Source: Polytrichum commune
Taxonomy: Eukaryota; Streptophyta; Polytrichopsida; Polytrichales; Polytrichaceae
Length of the DNA: 64,000 bases
Direction of reading: 5' to 3'
Assembly: GCA_950295325.1 (NCBI GenBank)
Contig: OX485809.1
Span: forward strand, 15,066,001-15,130,000
The notes beneath the pieces were generated by a model that ran no database searches, was not told the DNA's origin, and saw only the letters and a program-made list of their open reading frames with translations. Positions within the stretch are counted from its first letter, which is position 1. Each line of letters starts with the position of its first letter. Position numbers and translations under genes: made by a program. Positions 12,809 to 26,350 of this stretch are shown piece after piece.

Positions 12809-13602
12809 CTGCACCAGCACCATGGTCCCGGGGGGCAAGTAGTGCAGAATAATTTGTAATAGATAATCCATCCATATTATCATTGTCCATTTATACCAAA
12901 GAACAATTTTACAGACTTTAGAATGGAGTGATGTTGTGCACATTAAGACCGTCCATAATGCATAATAATTTTTTGATTTGAACATGTCTATGTATTATAA
13001 TACATGAATAATTTGAAAATAATGTAGACTTTCTCTTGGACAGGGGGCTTGTTCATAATCTGGTCTCCATATACCTAATTATAATTTATATAATCTACAA
13101 AAAAATTGAAGATGATATAGATTATTTTGGCTTGTAAGCCCTAACCCTAGCTCTCTTCCCGACTTCTCTTGGTGGCTTCTCTCCCACTTCTCATATGACA
13201 CTCTTCAACCCCTCTTCAATAGTTGAAAGTAGTAGAGCACGTGTTTGTGCACACAACATTATGAGCCTCACCTTTGTCTTGAATTTTGAACTTTGTAAAT
13301 TATTGAAATAATGAATCCAAATTATTTGAAACATAATTTAGACTGTATGTACAATTATGTGTACATAATTTATGCCTTTGCAAAAAATTTGGACGAGCAC
13401 CCTGTAATTATTTGTTTGAGTTGCCGCCTTGGGATCACGGTCAAAATATCGCAAGTTTATACACCAAAAATAACTCCAAATGAATGATGTAATCAACGTA
13501 AACAATTGCTCTGTCAAGTATAGCAGCTCCAAAACCTAACCTTACACTCTATTTCATTATAAAAATGGTTTTGAGAGGAATTAACATAGAGGACATCTAT
13601 CT
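12809..13602. other. non-coding stretch between helicase remnant and transposon
   Basis: AT-rich. I looked here on the minus strand for the missing helicase motifs I-III and found none. It contains ACCCTAGCTC-type sequence near 13141 and no complete gene. Confidence 0.45.
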
Positions 13603-14950
13603 AAGGGCCAGTTTACACTATGGACCATGAAGTCAAACCATGGAAGAGGGCCCTTTTCAATGGTCCGATTTCATGGTCCGACTTCTTGAAAAAACAATTT
13701 TGAAAGCCTTGGGCCCCGCACTAGGTGTAAACCGAATGTGGACCAAGGAAGAATGGCCATGGACCAGAAAGTGAAGGTGTTGATTATATTAATGTATACA
13801 AAAAAAATGAAGTTTTTTTTAAAAATCAATTTTGACCATTCTCTTGGCTTCAATAGTCTTCTTTTGGCCTCACTTCTTTTTTTAGCTTGTTTTCACTTAG
13901 AATTCCAGCAAACATGGTTGCAATGGAGAAGAAGGAGGAGGAGGAGGAGCCTTGTTTAGTTGTGAGGATTATATATATTTTTGTTCATGCTTATGGGAGA
14001 AGTTTGCAATTTTGAGCTTGGTTTATGAGAGCATGGGGTATAGAAAGAGAAACATATGGAGTCAAGAATGGATGTCTGGATTTGTGGACCGCTTGTTGTT
14101 GGGCTCGTGGACAGAGAGAGAGTTTGGAAAGTGAACTCGAGTGAAATATAATACTTTCATATTTTTGTATGAGAGGTTGGGCCCATATTTGAAGAAAAAG
14201 GACATTCAATTTAGAGCAATTGTGCCAGTGCAAGAGAGGGTAGCAATGTCATTGCATAGGTTAGATAGCGGCGATGGACTACAAAGCATAAGAGACTTGT
14301 ATGGAGTTCATAAGAACACATTGTCAAAAATAATGAGAATTTTGTAGGGTTGTTAGGAGGCATTTGCAACATGTTTTCGTACAAACTCCGAATGAATCGC
14401 AGTTTAGGATTTTACAACAAGGTTCAAACAACTGCATGGTATACTGTATGTTATATGGACAATGAACGGTTTTGCAACCAGTAGTTGGTGCAAAAAACTA
14501 TTACTGTAGCAAGTCATTTCATTCAACAATTTTACAAGGAATTGTCGAACTAAATTATATTATGTTTTGGAATTATGAATTCGGATGCGCAGGAAGTCTA
14601 CATGATGGGGTTGTTTTTCAGGTGACGAGAATTGGACGAACATATAAAGAAGAAAAATTCCAGCCATATAAATTTGTAAGAAATGTAGCGTATCCGGTAA
14701 GGTCTTAGATGTATTGTTTGTTTAAGGATGGGAAAGTTGTATTATCAAAAAATGAAGCAAATTGGAATTTTATCAAGTCTTGAACCAAAATGTATGTAGA
14801 ATGGGCATTTGGTATTTTAAATGGTAAATGAAGGCTAATAATTAAGTAATCGGAGGTACATTTGAATAATATAACAAATAATATAATAACATGCATAATA
14901 TTGCACAATTTATGCATTGTAAATAATGAAAAGATTGAAGTAGACTAGAT
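13603..14950 (+). mobile_element. decayed PIF/Harbinger transposon
   Basis: The left end TAAGGGCCAGTTTACAC resembles the GGGCC/GGGCAT termini of the Tourist-like MITEs in this window, with TAA as probable target site. Inside is a HARBI1-type transposase with many stops (14150-14940). A matching right terminus was not found, so the right limit is approximate. Elements like this could once have mobilised the MITE families seen at 6745, 28547, 53214 and 61048; that link is inference from similar termini. Confidence 0.6.
14150..14940 (+). pseudogene. HARBI1-like PIF/Harbinger transposase, dead
   Basis: Translated pieces in order are: an N-terminal region with YERLGPYLKKKDIQFRAIVP and a helix-turn-helix-like segment ending VHKNTLSKIMR; then YYCSKSFHSTILQGIV, the YYxRKGFHS region of the nuclease; then CAGSLHDGVVFQ, which keeps the second catalytic Asp (SxHD); then VEWAFGILNGK, which keeps the third acidic residue; then a C-terminal ILHNLCIVNN. 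The first catalytic Asp region is not recognisable, and several stop codons interrupt the frame (for example near 14345, 14706 and 14781). It cannot encode an active enzyme. Confidence 0.8.
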
Positions 14951-16942
14951 TATAGAATCATAATAAAAAAACTAGCTAGAAGAATTATTAAAAGAGATTT
15001 ACAAGAAAAAGAAAAGGCGAGTTTAACATCTTTGTTGTTTGTCTTGTAGTTGGATTTGAAGTTGACTATCCTCTAATGAGAATTGTAAGTGTTTTGCACA
15101 AATAACAACATGTTTCCAACCATGTCTTGATCAACTATGCTGCAACCGCAAAAGTCAACAAATCAATAATATGTTATGTGCATGTGGGAATATATATTAG
15201 ATCAACAAGTTTGTATTATTAAATCAATTGGATTAACTAACCAATTAGAGACTCAAAAAATTCATAAATGATGATCTAGACGAACAAGTACAAAACCATC
15301 ATGGGTCTACATTAATATGAACGGTAAATTATAGTAAATCAATGTAATTATTAGATGTAGCAAAATTTCATAACACCACATCAACTACCAACATATTATC
15401 GAATTGAATGCAATCAAATATACTCATGTACAACTTACAAATCATGTGTATAAGCACAAAACAAGAGGGTGTTCACACTAAGATATAGAATTTTGGCATC
15501 ACATGCTTAGAAGGAAGATCACTTTATTACATGTATTATTTGTATGAGATAGTTGTGCACATTAACAAGTTTGAATCGTTAATTTTGTTGCATAACACAT
15601 TTGTGGATTTGGTGCATCACACATTTCACAAATTTTTGTGCACAACACATTAGGAGATGTGATGCGGAACCAAGAAGATGGGAGCAAGGAATGCTCTTAA
15701 TATCTAGGAGGGTCCATGGCTCAAAGGATGACTAATATCGTTGGAGCTGACTCCATCCATGGTTTCATCCAATCAAGCAAGTTGCGGGCAACAATGTGAG
15801 CAAGACCAGTAAATTTTGGTATGGGCACTAACCCGTGGGCTAGGGGCAACAAACTCTTATGCGGACAAAGCTCAATAGGGGTGCTTTAGCGTTTGATGTT
15901 TCTAAGTTTTTTTTCCATGAAGGTACGATTGTAGGGACATGTGTGCTAAATATAGCATTGAACATAACCATGCAACTGTCAGTGAATAATATTATGGGCT
16001 AAATGTGTGGATTGTCAGAGAACATGCTACCTCCTAGGGACAATGTCACTCTTTAGATCACCTAGAATTGAATTGTAATATGATTTGGATGATTGAACTA
16101 TTGTTGGAAAGCTATTCTCAAGTGCTTTCCGAATTTGTAAGAAACAACCCAATTGGATAAAGCAAACAACATGCAAAGCTTGTCCAGGTATCCAAGGATA
16201 GTAGCTCCAAAAATGATGATTGGCCTTATTTTGGGGTGGACATTCCATTATTTGACAGCGAGGTGGCCCCTGCATGAAGGCCTAAAGGTTGGTATGAATG
16301 AAAAAGGGTAATGAACCGTTTTGGTTGCCAAGCAGAGGTTTTTGGTTACAAAATTTGCAACCAAAATAGTTTATTAATGCATTTTTCATGCCATGAGTTA
16401 CAACCAATGGTTGGAATGGACATGGTATTTGTGTAGTTTCATTTCAAGTTTTGAAATTGGAGGTGAGATGTAAACATTATAAGAAATCAAAGCGAAACAT
16501 ACTCCAATCTCATTTGTCTTCTTGAGCTTTATACTTATCTACAAGTCTTGTCATACACCACTCAAATATGATGTCTAATAAAGGAAAGCAACCACATAAG
16601 GCCCACATACCTTACTTAATAATGTTCTAGTGGGCTACCTGAACATAACATTATTCAACACATAGGTTAAGTTCCATTCTAAACTGGGTGTGTGATAATG
16701 AACATATAAAAAACAACTTATGCCTTTCCAAAAGTTCATTGGTGTTGTGACAGATCATCTCGGGGTCATGACCGTTGCTTGCCACCTATGACTTTCCCCC
16801 TAAGAAAATTCGAATTTCATGTTGATTATTATGGCTAGGGAATGTCCAAAACACAATTCAAGAATTTTTTTTGACATATTCCCAAACCTGCCCAACCTAT
16901 CTACTCAGCTAAATAATGTTATGAGCACTATCTACCTAACTA
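14951..16942. other. AT-rich stretch, no gene recognised
   Basis: No domain-bearing frame, RNA gene or clear terminal repeats. It may include the unrecognised right part of the Harbinger element. Confidence 0.45.
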
Positions 16943-17248
16943 CACTAAATATGGTATTTAGTGTCACAATGGTAACTTTTTGGATTACACTTCTCATGAA
17001 TAAGTGAGCAAATATTGGCATGGATGATGAATGAGTTCACCCATTGGCCAAACCCCAACTTTCTCATGTCAGCAACTTGTGATGAAATATTGTCATGAAT
17101 GGATGATTAGAATTCGGATGGAATATCACTTGGTAAGTGACAGTAATTGCAATAATGTAAATATATAATCCCCCAAGTTTTTTACAAGGAATGACAAATA
17201 ATGTTGAATAAAATTTAGTGTTGGTGACACTAAATGTAATATTTAGTG
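16943..17248. mobile_element. MITE with palindromic ends (CACTAAAT family)
   Basis: It begins CACTAAATATGGTATTTAGTG and ends with a matching CACTAAATGTAATATTTAGTG. The interior matches the element at 33138-33509 in the opposite orientation (shared blocks include CAACTTGTGATGAAATATTGTCATG and the TCACTTGGTAAGTGACAGTAATTGCAA region). It lies just upstream of the neuroguidin gene, about 200 bp from its start codon. Confidence 0.7.
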
Positions 17249-17329
17249 TTGTAAGTTTAGAACGTAGCGTCCCATATAAAGTGGAGGGTAGGAGATGCTC
17301 TACCCCGCCCGAGGACTTTTCAAGTCGTT

Positions 17330-17345
17330 AAACCCTAAACCCTAA
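17330..17345 (+). promoter_or_regulatory. double telo-box upstream of the neuroguidin gene
   Basis: The sequence AAACCCTAAACCCTAA sits about 105 bp before the ATG at 17450. In plants the telo-box AAACCCTAA is established as a promoter element enriched near the start of genes for ribosomal proteins and ribosome biogenesis. The downstream gene encodes a small-subunit processome protein, so this placement fits the known regulation. Confidence 0.65.
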
Positions 17346-17449
17346 CTCTTGCTCCATGAGCTGCGAAACCCGGACTTCACTTGAATCCTTGCGCAGTTCA
17401 TCGCAACGGAGCATCGCTTTGAAAGTAGGGAGGGATTTTGTGAAGCAGG

Positions 17450-20400
17450 ATGGAGGATTCCTCTGCGGTTGGGCCCAGTGCCCAATCGTTCATGGAGATG
17501 AAAGAGTGCTTAGATGACATCACAAGCAAATTGCGTCCTCTGATTAAGGATGTAAGTGACTAAGACTTTGCTTTCTTTTACTTCCATTCTTTGGCCCACA
17601 TGGCAGCGAAAATCATAGAGATGACAGCCAGCCTTTTCGAATGCCATCAGATTAGTATGCGATGTTGGTTTTGTTTGTATCCCACGAGAATTGTTTGGAA
17701 AACATTTATTAGCATAAGAGTGGAAATCCTTGCAACTCAATAGGTGAATAATCAACCTCGTTTTCGGGTACTAACCCTCTTCTGTGTTAGCATACAATGT
17801 CATTTCTGCAAGAAGTATGTCCTTTTTGTTTTGGTATGGTGGTGACAAGATGGGATTGTGGTAATTACTGAATTGTGAAGGTTAGAGAAGGGAGGCTTCC
17901 CACAAAGAATGGACTCAGTTATTTGGAGGTGAAGCATCTGCTGCTGTTTAGCTACAGTGAGACTCTTGTGTACTACATATTAAGCAAGTGTCAAGGACGA
18001 AGTGTAAAGGACCATCCTCTTTGGCTTCGACTTGTGGAGATAAAATTCTTTTTGGAAAAGGTGAGAATTGTTTGCTTTCCAACCTCAAATGAGGTTTGTT
18101 AATAAAATCGGGGCCAGATCATAAAATTTCCTTAAGTATTCAGCGGGGACCGTTGTAGAGTTTATCTTAGGGCATTGGTCTTTAGAAACCCTCGAATTTG
18201 TCAGTTGTGTTACGAAAAGCTACAAAAAGCTTTTGGCCGATGTGGGAATTGGTCACGTTTATAGAGCTTTACGATTCATAGTCCGTCTTGACACTTAGTA
18301 GGTCATTTTCTTGTTTCTAAACCTCCATGGAGAAATGAAGTTGTTTCATGAGAGTATTATATCCAAATCAGGGTAAGATTATATGATTTCCTGTAGCATT
18401 CAGCATAGACTATCAGAGAGTTTATCTCAGGGCATCAAAGCCTCCCGTTTGTCAGTTGTGGTACTACAAAAAGCTTGTGGCTAATGTAAGAATTACAGTC
18501 ACGTCTATTTGTATAGATCATTAAAATTCATAGTCGTTCTTGAGACTTAGTAGGTCACATTCTTGTTTTTTAATTCTTATGGATAAATGAAGGTGTCTCA
18601 TGGCCATTCTATCAAAATCAGGGCAAGATTATAAATGTCCTGTAGTACTCAGCGTAGACCATCATAGAGTTTATCTTAGGGCATCAGTCTTTTGAAAGCC
18701 TCCAGTTTGTCAGTTGTGGTGCTACAAAGAGCTTGTGGCTAATGTGGGATAACAGTCACATCTGTTTATATAGAGCTTGAAATTCATATTGTTTCTTGAA
18801 CTCAGTAGGTTAAAGAAGGGTCAGTCTGTAGATGTTTACTTAGAATCTGAAGTTCTCTATATCAGTTCTCAAAGCTGGGTTCCTAAACTTACGCCTGAAT
18901 GTGACACGTTTGGATTGGCTGGCTTGGCAGATTCGTCCCATCGACAAAAAGCTCGAATATCAAATAGAGAAGTTACTGAAAGCTGGCCAGACCTTGATGT
19001 CAGAAGAAACAGGAGAGGAAGCTGCAAAGGAAGATGCTCTTGCTTACAGGCCAAATCCAGACATGCTTGTATCTAAGCTGGACCAAATGGTTGAGGTAAA
19101 ACTCCATCTAAGGTTTTTGTCTCTAGTAATTACACACAAACCTTAAGGTAGAGCATGTTAAAACCATTACCCTACCCAATCTAAAACCTGAAAATCATCT
19201 GCAACAAGTATACATTGGTATTAAGAACGTCTATTGCCTGATCATCAGGCTCCTGTGATGGGTTTGGTCCATCTTATCAATAAAGCTTTCAACCTTTAAA
19301 ACTTTTTCATTTGGAATTCAAGTAAGGCATACTTTGGTGTGTTCAAACTCCCTTTCAATTGCTAACAAGGATCACAGAGACTTTTTGTTAATCACACAAT
19401 AGTACTCAAACCCAGTAGTAAGGGTTACAGTTTTAGCACTGTTACCTTACTCCTGGAGGCTAATACACTGAGCAAAGTTTTAGACAGTTGGACAAGTATC
19501 GTAGGACATATTTTTGATATATATTATGATTTTAATGTGAGCAGGAAGGTGGAGGAGTATATAGGCCACCCATGTTAGCACCAGCAGCCATGGAAGGTGA
19601 AGAGACTGGTCGGGAGCGACGAACAAAAGTGCGATCTGAGAAGGAAATGCAGCGCCGTGCATCTCGCAGTGCTTTCATTAGGGAACTGGCTAATGAATTG
19701 GAAGGCAGACCTGAAGAGGTGTGGAGCCTTTACAATGTATTTTGCAGAATTTATATGCAAAGCATAATTGACAATGACGCAACTATGGACAATACTGTCT
19801 CTTCTATTAAAGACAGATTTTAGGTGACTAACCTTATGCTGTTGTGTTGTATTCTAGGTTCGTGAAGTGGTGGGCACAGAGAGCAAGGAGTTGCTCAGAG
19901 ATCGGGCACGTTTAGAAAAGCGAGCAGAAGAAGAGGAAGACCTGTTTGCTCGTGTGCCATTGTCCAAGTCAGATCGCAATAAGGTCAAAAAATTGAACCA
20001 GTCCAGAAGCGGGTAAGCATCATGTATCTGAACACTTAAAGTTTCTTTACTGTAGTACCTTATCAGATTCTGCGCAAAAGAATCGTTTTCTTGAGTGAGG
20101 GTGCCACATACCCACATAGTGGCTGCTTGGAGCATGTGAAAAATTTGATGTGGCTTGAAAATGAATTCAATCTCTACAAGCAAAATGCGAAAATTGATAA
20201 TGTACTATGGTTGCTCTGGCACCTAGTCATAATGGTCTCTTGAGAGATTATTGACGATTTTCATTCCAAACTCCTATTGCTTCTAACATGCTGTCTTGTT
20301 AAACAATAAACTTGTTGATCGAAACAGAAAATTGAGAACAGACTTTGCAGTCTGCTCTATGTTCCCTTGATTAGTGTCCGTCGAAGTTCTTGTTTTGTGA

Positions 20401-21472
20401 TGAAAATGCTGCAAGAAATAAGAGCTTCATGCAAGTTATGCTATTCTTCTGCTATGCAAGGAATGTTTTCTGTCTGTATGTTTCTGTGCTAGTTATTGTT
20501 TGCTGCAGGGAAATCTGACTCCTTTGTTTCGTCTGAGTAGGCTATCAGGCATGCTGGATGACTTTGAAGATGATATTGTGGATATTGCAAACATGGATAA
20601 TACTCAACATGAGAAATCAAATGCGCTACCTTATCGGAAGTCCTCAAAACAGCGAACACTTTCCCAAATGGTTGGTGAAGCTGGCTCATACTCCAAGAAA
20701 TCGAAGGTATGAATTTGTCCACTTCCCCATTCTTGTACTGTCTTCACAAAACTCATGCCCTAATGACATGCTTTGAACCTTTTGGAAAGGTTTTTGTCAG
20801 AGTTATTCAATTAATTACAATTTTGTCACGTCTGCATTAGGGTTGTGGGTAGAAGGCAGTGAAGAGCATGCACAAAATAGATATGAAGGCCCATGAACAT
20901 TAATGGCAAAGTGATAGGATCAATGTATGAGCCCTCTGGAGGCAAGGGATACATGGCCATTGCTGACTTGCTTACGGTAGACATGTCTTATTCAAAGACC
21001 TACTTCTGGGTGTAAATTGATTCAATTTTCTACTAAAATGAGCACTCCTAATATTAATCTAACGATCAACATGACAGCTTATTGGTTGGGATAGCCCGAA
21101 AGCTAATGCTCAACATTGACCACTTTGTGCACACCTACATAGCCACTTGATGAAATTGCATATTTTCTTTTTGAAAATTCTTCACAAATTGAGTTTCAGT
21201 CACCTTGATCTCATTCTTATGGCATTAGATTTGAGCTGAATATGCTAATTAACTGGGTCTCTTTTTCCTTGAATTTATTGCACATTAGAAGAGGTCAAAC
21301 CTCTTGGAAGTAACCATACTAGGCTCGTCTACCTCAACATTCTTTGTCCATATTACCACTTTATTAATCTGCTTCATGTTTGATCTTGCAGTACGGGTCT
21401 AGTGACATGGATGCTCCGGAGGAACTAGGAGGAAAACCAAGTAAAAACAAGAGCAAGAAGTTGCGCAGATAG
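17450..21472 (+). CDS. NGDN: neuroguidin / Lcp5-like Sas10-C1D family protein (SSU processome)
   Basis: Seven exons: 17450-17551, 17881-18060, 18931-19095, 19545-19718, 19858-20012, 20493-20706 and 21392-21472, giving about 355 residues (human neuroguidin is about 315). Exons 1-2 encode the Sas10/Utp3/C1D domain, with SKLRPLIKD and GLSYLEVKHLLLFSYSETL followed by SVKDHPLWLRLVEIKFFLEK. Exon 3 carries the family hallmark RPIDKKLEYQIEKLLKAG and RPNPDML. Exon 4 has YRPPMLAP and the basic RRASRSAFIRELANELEGRPEEV. The C-terminus ends in the basic KPSKNKSKKLRR. In yeast and animals this family works in nucleolar 18S rRNA processing. The first four introns are phase 0. The exon 5 donor (GG before GTAAGC) leaves phase 2, which fits only if exon 6 starts at 20493 rather than at the stronger-looking AG ending at 20508; that junction is the least certain. 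No lesion is visible. Confidence 0.88.
18104..18813 (+). repeat. three tandem copies of a ~250-bp unit inside a neuroguidin intron
   Basis: Units begin near 18104, 18364 and 18614, each starting with AAATCRGGGCAAGAT-like sequence. Each then has a TTTATCTYAGGGCAT block, a TTTGTCAGTTGTG block, an AAAGCTTGTGGCTAATG block and an ACTTAGTAGGTCA block. Spacing is about 260 and 250 bp. The copies are diverged and the whole array lies in intron 2 (18061-18930). It is non-coding. Confidence 0.8.
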
Positions 21473-24400
21473 TCAACATGAAATCTTGACAAACACAACA
21501 TGGACATCTTTTTTCCATTCTACCACTTATCACCTCTTGTGACAAACGTTTGGGATTCTGTGCACTTCAGAGGGAGTTTTGCAGACCAAACTTGGAGGTC
21601 AAGGTGGGAAGGGTTTTTAGTAGCAGCTCACTGCTGCTACTACTTACAAACATCGCTTGCAAAAAATTACAGTTCTTGTGACCTCTCAGCGAGAAAATGT
21701 GCAAGAGCAAATTGTCTGCCCGGGAGTAAGATGTGACTTTCTCACAATAGTTTTGTAGTCTAGGTGAGGATTACAAGTTACAGCTTAGCCAAAAAGCTAG
21801 CAAGTCATTGTGTACTACAGGTGTTCAATTACATCTCAACTAACTCTAGGAGAATTGTACCAGTTGCAATAAACATTGTTTCAGTGAATGTAGCTCTTGA
21901 TGGAGTCAAAACTATGTGGATGGTACAGTAATGAGATTAAGCTTACATAAAACTCCACATTTGGAAGTGCTTAACAGGAAGGTGCTTGTTATATTCAGCT
22001 AGATTCAGTTTGAAAGGAGGTTCTAATATTTGTCATTTCATTTATTCTTTACACCATTTATTCTTTTCTTTTAGGATCTTGGAACAGAGAATCTCCTTGC
22101 AGGACCTCAGCCTTGCAATAAGCATAACTGTAAGCCACAAGGCACCAGCCCTCTTGGGAATTGTGTGGTATGTATGATAATATGTAACCTTCACTTAGAA
22201 TTCTGAGTAGAATCTCCCATTCGCGAGTGATCTTTGTTTTGGGACAATCAAAGATCTTAGTCCACAATTTGTTTCTCGGTAGTTGAGCTTCACTGTACCT
22301 CACTAACTTAGGGCTCCAGTGCTCATGCAAGAAAAATATCTCTAATTTGGTTTGAGGATGGGTTAAGGTCTAAGGTTGGGCCTAAGTCTGTTGCTTACAT
22401 CAATCATACACCTATATTAGAGTGGTATGTGGTCAAGTGTGAATATAAGAATGGCCAATATAATCGGACTTTTAGACCCACTTACCTGAGACTTTCATGC
22501 AATTAATGAATGAGCGTGTGACAATTGCAGGGGATCATCATTCCATGATATGATAAATGTTTACTGGCAGCTTAAGTTCAACCTTTTCCATTATGTCCCC
22601 CACCAACCAGATTAACTTTACCATGTAACTTATATAATGATTGATCCGAAGTTTACATACCTTGTCCTTTACACCCAAAAATTAATATGGATAGGTCTCC
22701 CTAAATCATAGTTTCAGCATGTAAGCTTAAGCTGGCCAGGAATGAAATTTGGGAGGCATTTGCCGAAAATGTGTCTTTCGTTTTTGAGGAAATGCTATTT
22801 GAAGGTCAAAAAGAGTTTGCGTAATATTGCTCAAAATCTAGGTAGGATATTAAAACTTGCACTATCACTACAAATACACCCTCTAGGTAGGATATTAAAA
22901 CCTAGGCATTTATGTCTTGCTATTGTGAGACCCTTTAGGAATTTGTTTTTGCATAGGGATAGCAGATGTGGTCATATATCTCTTCTTTTTTTGTGGCATA
23001 GTGTGCAATTTGGGTTGGTGTGCGTTTCACGACGATTGTTTTTCATAGATTGTGCAAATCGGAACTTTAGCAATTATGTCATCTGTGCATTTGTGATTTG
23101 TTTTGTTTCCCAAACATTGATGGAGAGTTTGGAGTGTATCTCTTCATTGGTTACAACATGATAAAGCAATCACAAATGAAGCTAGAAAAAACAAGAACCA
23201 ACACATACTCCCACCAGAGAGATATGAGGCACTAAAAGAACCAGGGCAAATTCATTTCACCATGCTAGAAGCCATGGTTACGTCTAATAGTGAGAAAATT
23301 AGGAGCGAATGCTTCCTCATATGAGGTTTGACAAGGTAGATGAGCGTTTAGAAAATGGTACAAATTTACTTCTCTACTAAAGTATCTATTTGTGTGTAAA
23401 CCCTAATAATTTGTATTCAATTTGCCATAATTTTGTTGTTTATGAGCCATAGGCTAAATATTGTTTGAACTCCAAGTTACACTTCCAACGTGAGACATTA
23501 TAATATAAGTGGTTCTAAGAAAAAATAATGTTAAACAAAAACATTATTTACAAGGAACGAGAAACCTTTGAGCTTAAAGAGAGCATTCCCAAGAGGGAGG
23601 GTGGAACATCCTCGAAACGAGACAATTGGAGCTATTAAAATTTTAAAATGCAACATAACTTTTCACATACAAAAGTTCCAATATTGCTTTGTAAGGTTAC
23701 TACTTAAAAATCTTCTCAGTTAAACTTATATACATCATCGACACCAATCCAACTATGTCTACACTTGCATTTGCTTCAACTTTCACACACAAAATTCATG
23801 CAAGAGAACATAAAAAAAAGTGTATATTTCTCTAAGTGTCTTCAACTCCAAATTCCTTATGAGGGAGAAGACCTTACTTGTGCCCATCCCAAGAACATAG
23901 GACACCCAACATTGTGTGGGAGTGGCATTACAAAGTATATGTCTTCAACCTTCTATGTGTGTTATTGCTTTCCCATAATTCAAACAAAGTTAAAAGAGCT
24001 CATATCTTGTAAAAATATGAACTCAACTTGAGAAACTACAATGCTCCTCACATGCGAAGCAACTTTTTAATCCATGTGCGTACACTATAACCCTAGTGCA
24101 ATTGTAGAAATACATGTATAACCTTAGACTCTTAGTGGACCAAACACGTCAACTAGGACAATCCTAACATGTGAGTTGTGAGCGGTAAGCAGTAGTATAT
24201 GAGCAATGAAGGACAAAATTCAAGTGGTATTGCATGCACATGTTTCCTATAACCATGGATTTTTTGCAATGATGAGATGGACCATGTACATGGGTATAGA
24301 TAATTTATATGGTTATTGCATTTACCAATCAATATTTTCTTTCTAATTGTAATGTCTTGATCAATATAGCGGTACACAGTGGGACCAAATAACAATTGCC

Positions 24401-25719
24401 AGCACATTTAAAGGTAACACATGCAATAAAGTAAGAAAATTGGGCAATTGACTTAAATAATATCTATGATTAAATGATGGAAGGATAAATGAAATTGGCA
24501 CATAAAAAAAATCCACTAATTGTGATTTATTCAAAGAAAGGCACAACATGAAAATAAACCCACACAAATCCAAGCATAATCTTTATGACTAACCATGAGG
24601 CTATTCATTCTCAATATCCTCTTCATTACCCCCTTTTGTCTCGTCATCTATATATGAACATTGAATCAACCATCAGGATCTTCAACGAGCAACCGGTGTC
24701 AATGTAGCCGCCATAGCCTTAGCTATTTTCTCTATATGTGGAGGAAGCACCATCGAGTTGGGAGGTGATGAAGCCTTTGCTATCATGCTTCTGTTGAGAC
24801 CGAAATAAACTTTCAGCTACATAAACCACTAGAATATTGAATAGCAAATAATGAAAACTATAATGTTGCTTATTGTTACAAGATTGCTACGCCACCTTAC
24901 GAATATGTTCATTATCATTTGCGACATTTGTAGTGTGAGGCATACTTCCACATGTCACAAGAGGAATAACATCGCACAAAGAGCTAGTATTACATCGAAT
25001 GTATTAGAGTCCCCTTCAATTGCGACAAGGTGTCATCCGCTACACTTACAAGCATGAATAGAAGCCCTTAGAAACTACAATGAACACCATTCATTAGTTG
25101 GGTCCCAACAACAACAACAAAAACATATTTTAGACTTGATGTGATACTTTGTGGATGCATGGGCATCAAGAACCAAAGTACATGTCTACTTTATTATAGA
25201 CAAGAGTAACTATAAAGATAATAATGTATATAGCTACATGTTCTTGTTGTGCATTGCATCCAACAAGACGCCAAGAATATGCAATCCACCATGTAATGTT
25301 ACTTGGGATAATTGTGATAACACTTGTCAATATGCCTCCAAGTAGTAACCCTATGATTGCCTTCCCGCACCCAAAACGTTTTGCCTTTGAACATACCTAA
25401 CTCATCATTTGTTTACAAATACAACTCAAAATAGTCATTGACAACTCGCCATTGCTCATCCCATGAATCATACTCGTTTTTTGTAACCTCCTATTCTTTT
25501 CCTTTATTGTTCATGATGAAGACATAGAGAAATCTATCACCTTCACAATATGCATTGACAAACTCGTTCTCTAACAACTGAACATCTACCTCCAATATGA
25601 GTCTAATTAATAGCAATAGAAGTAGGCGACATATGAAGATATTGAGTGATTATTTCCACCTTAAGCCTTATTTAACTTTCTATAGTCTCCTATGTATGTA
25701 TGCCTTTGTTGTTCATTTA
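21473..25719. other. long gene-free stretch
   Basis: This holds the 3' flank of neuroguidin, then about 4 kb of AT-rich DNA. The 139-codon frame at 22742-23161 has no recognisable domain, and the other frames are under 100 codons. No terminal repeats or RNA genes were recognised. Confidence 0.45.
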
Positions 25720-26350
25720 CATATGGGGTCCAATGTTCCATATGGCATAGTAAACCCATTATGGAAGGAAAATATAACCGAGCCCTATGTATATTTTGTA
25801 AACCAAAGGCACAATTCATACTAATCTACACACCCATGTGCTACAAGTCTGAAACTCTAGAGCACCCCTCTCCCCCTTCCGAGGTATGCATGCCTTCTTC
25901 AATCATTTTTATTGAGCGGAATATGGGCTATATGTGGATCTAAGGGTATGTTCACACATTGTACACCAAATACAAACACAAAGGGGTGCCAAATTGGGTA
26001 ACATTATTTTAGAGGGGAGTAGTCTCATTATATGTCCTACATGTTCACTTTATACGAGCTTCATAAACTATGGGTCCCATGATCAAATTAATATCTTACA
26101 ATACACAGGGCTTTACATAGAAATCTTTGAAGCTAAATTTCTATTTGGTCAAAGATTTTGAGGCATTGATAGTTGATTCCCTTCCAGAGGAGTTGAAAGT
26201 TGGGCCATAATAAATCCAAGTTTCATGGCACATAAGGTAGATGGGTCTTACATGGTTACATTTTTCTATAAGCCTACTGCTCATAGGATATGAAGCAAAG
26301 GATTAGTCGATATGGTTAGCAAATTCAAATTGAGGTTGTAGTAACTTTTC
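25720..26350 (+). repeat. dispersed repeat, inverted copy of 540-1560
   Basis: This is the partner of the left-hand repeat. It lacks the roughly 380-bp insertion seen there and shares the blocks around 25740-25795, 25880-25915, 25934-26190 and 26220-26340. No coding function is supported. Confidence 0.75.

Noticed and set aside
12749-12985. 78-codon minus-strand frame near the helicase remnant
   Set aside because: It overlaps the real helicase exon (12682-12808) in the wrong frame.
22742-23161. 139-codon plus-strand frame
   Set aside because: No recognisable domain, signal or exon partners, and of low-complexity composition; not supported as a gene.
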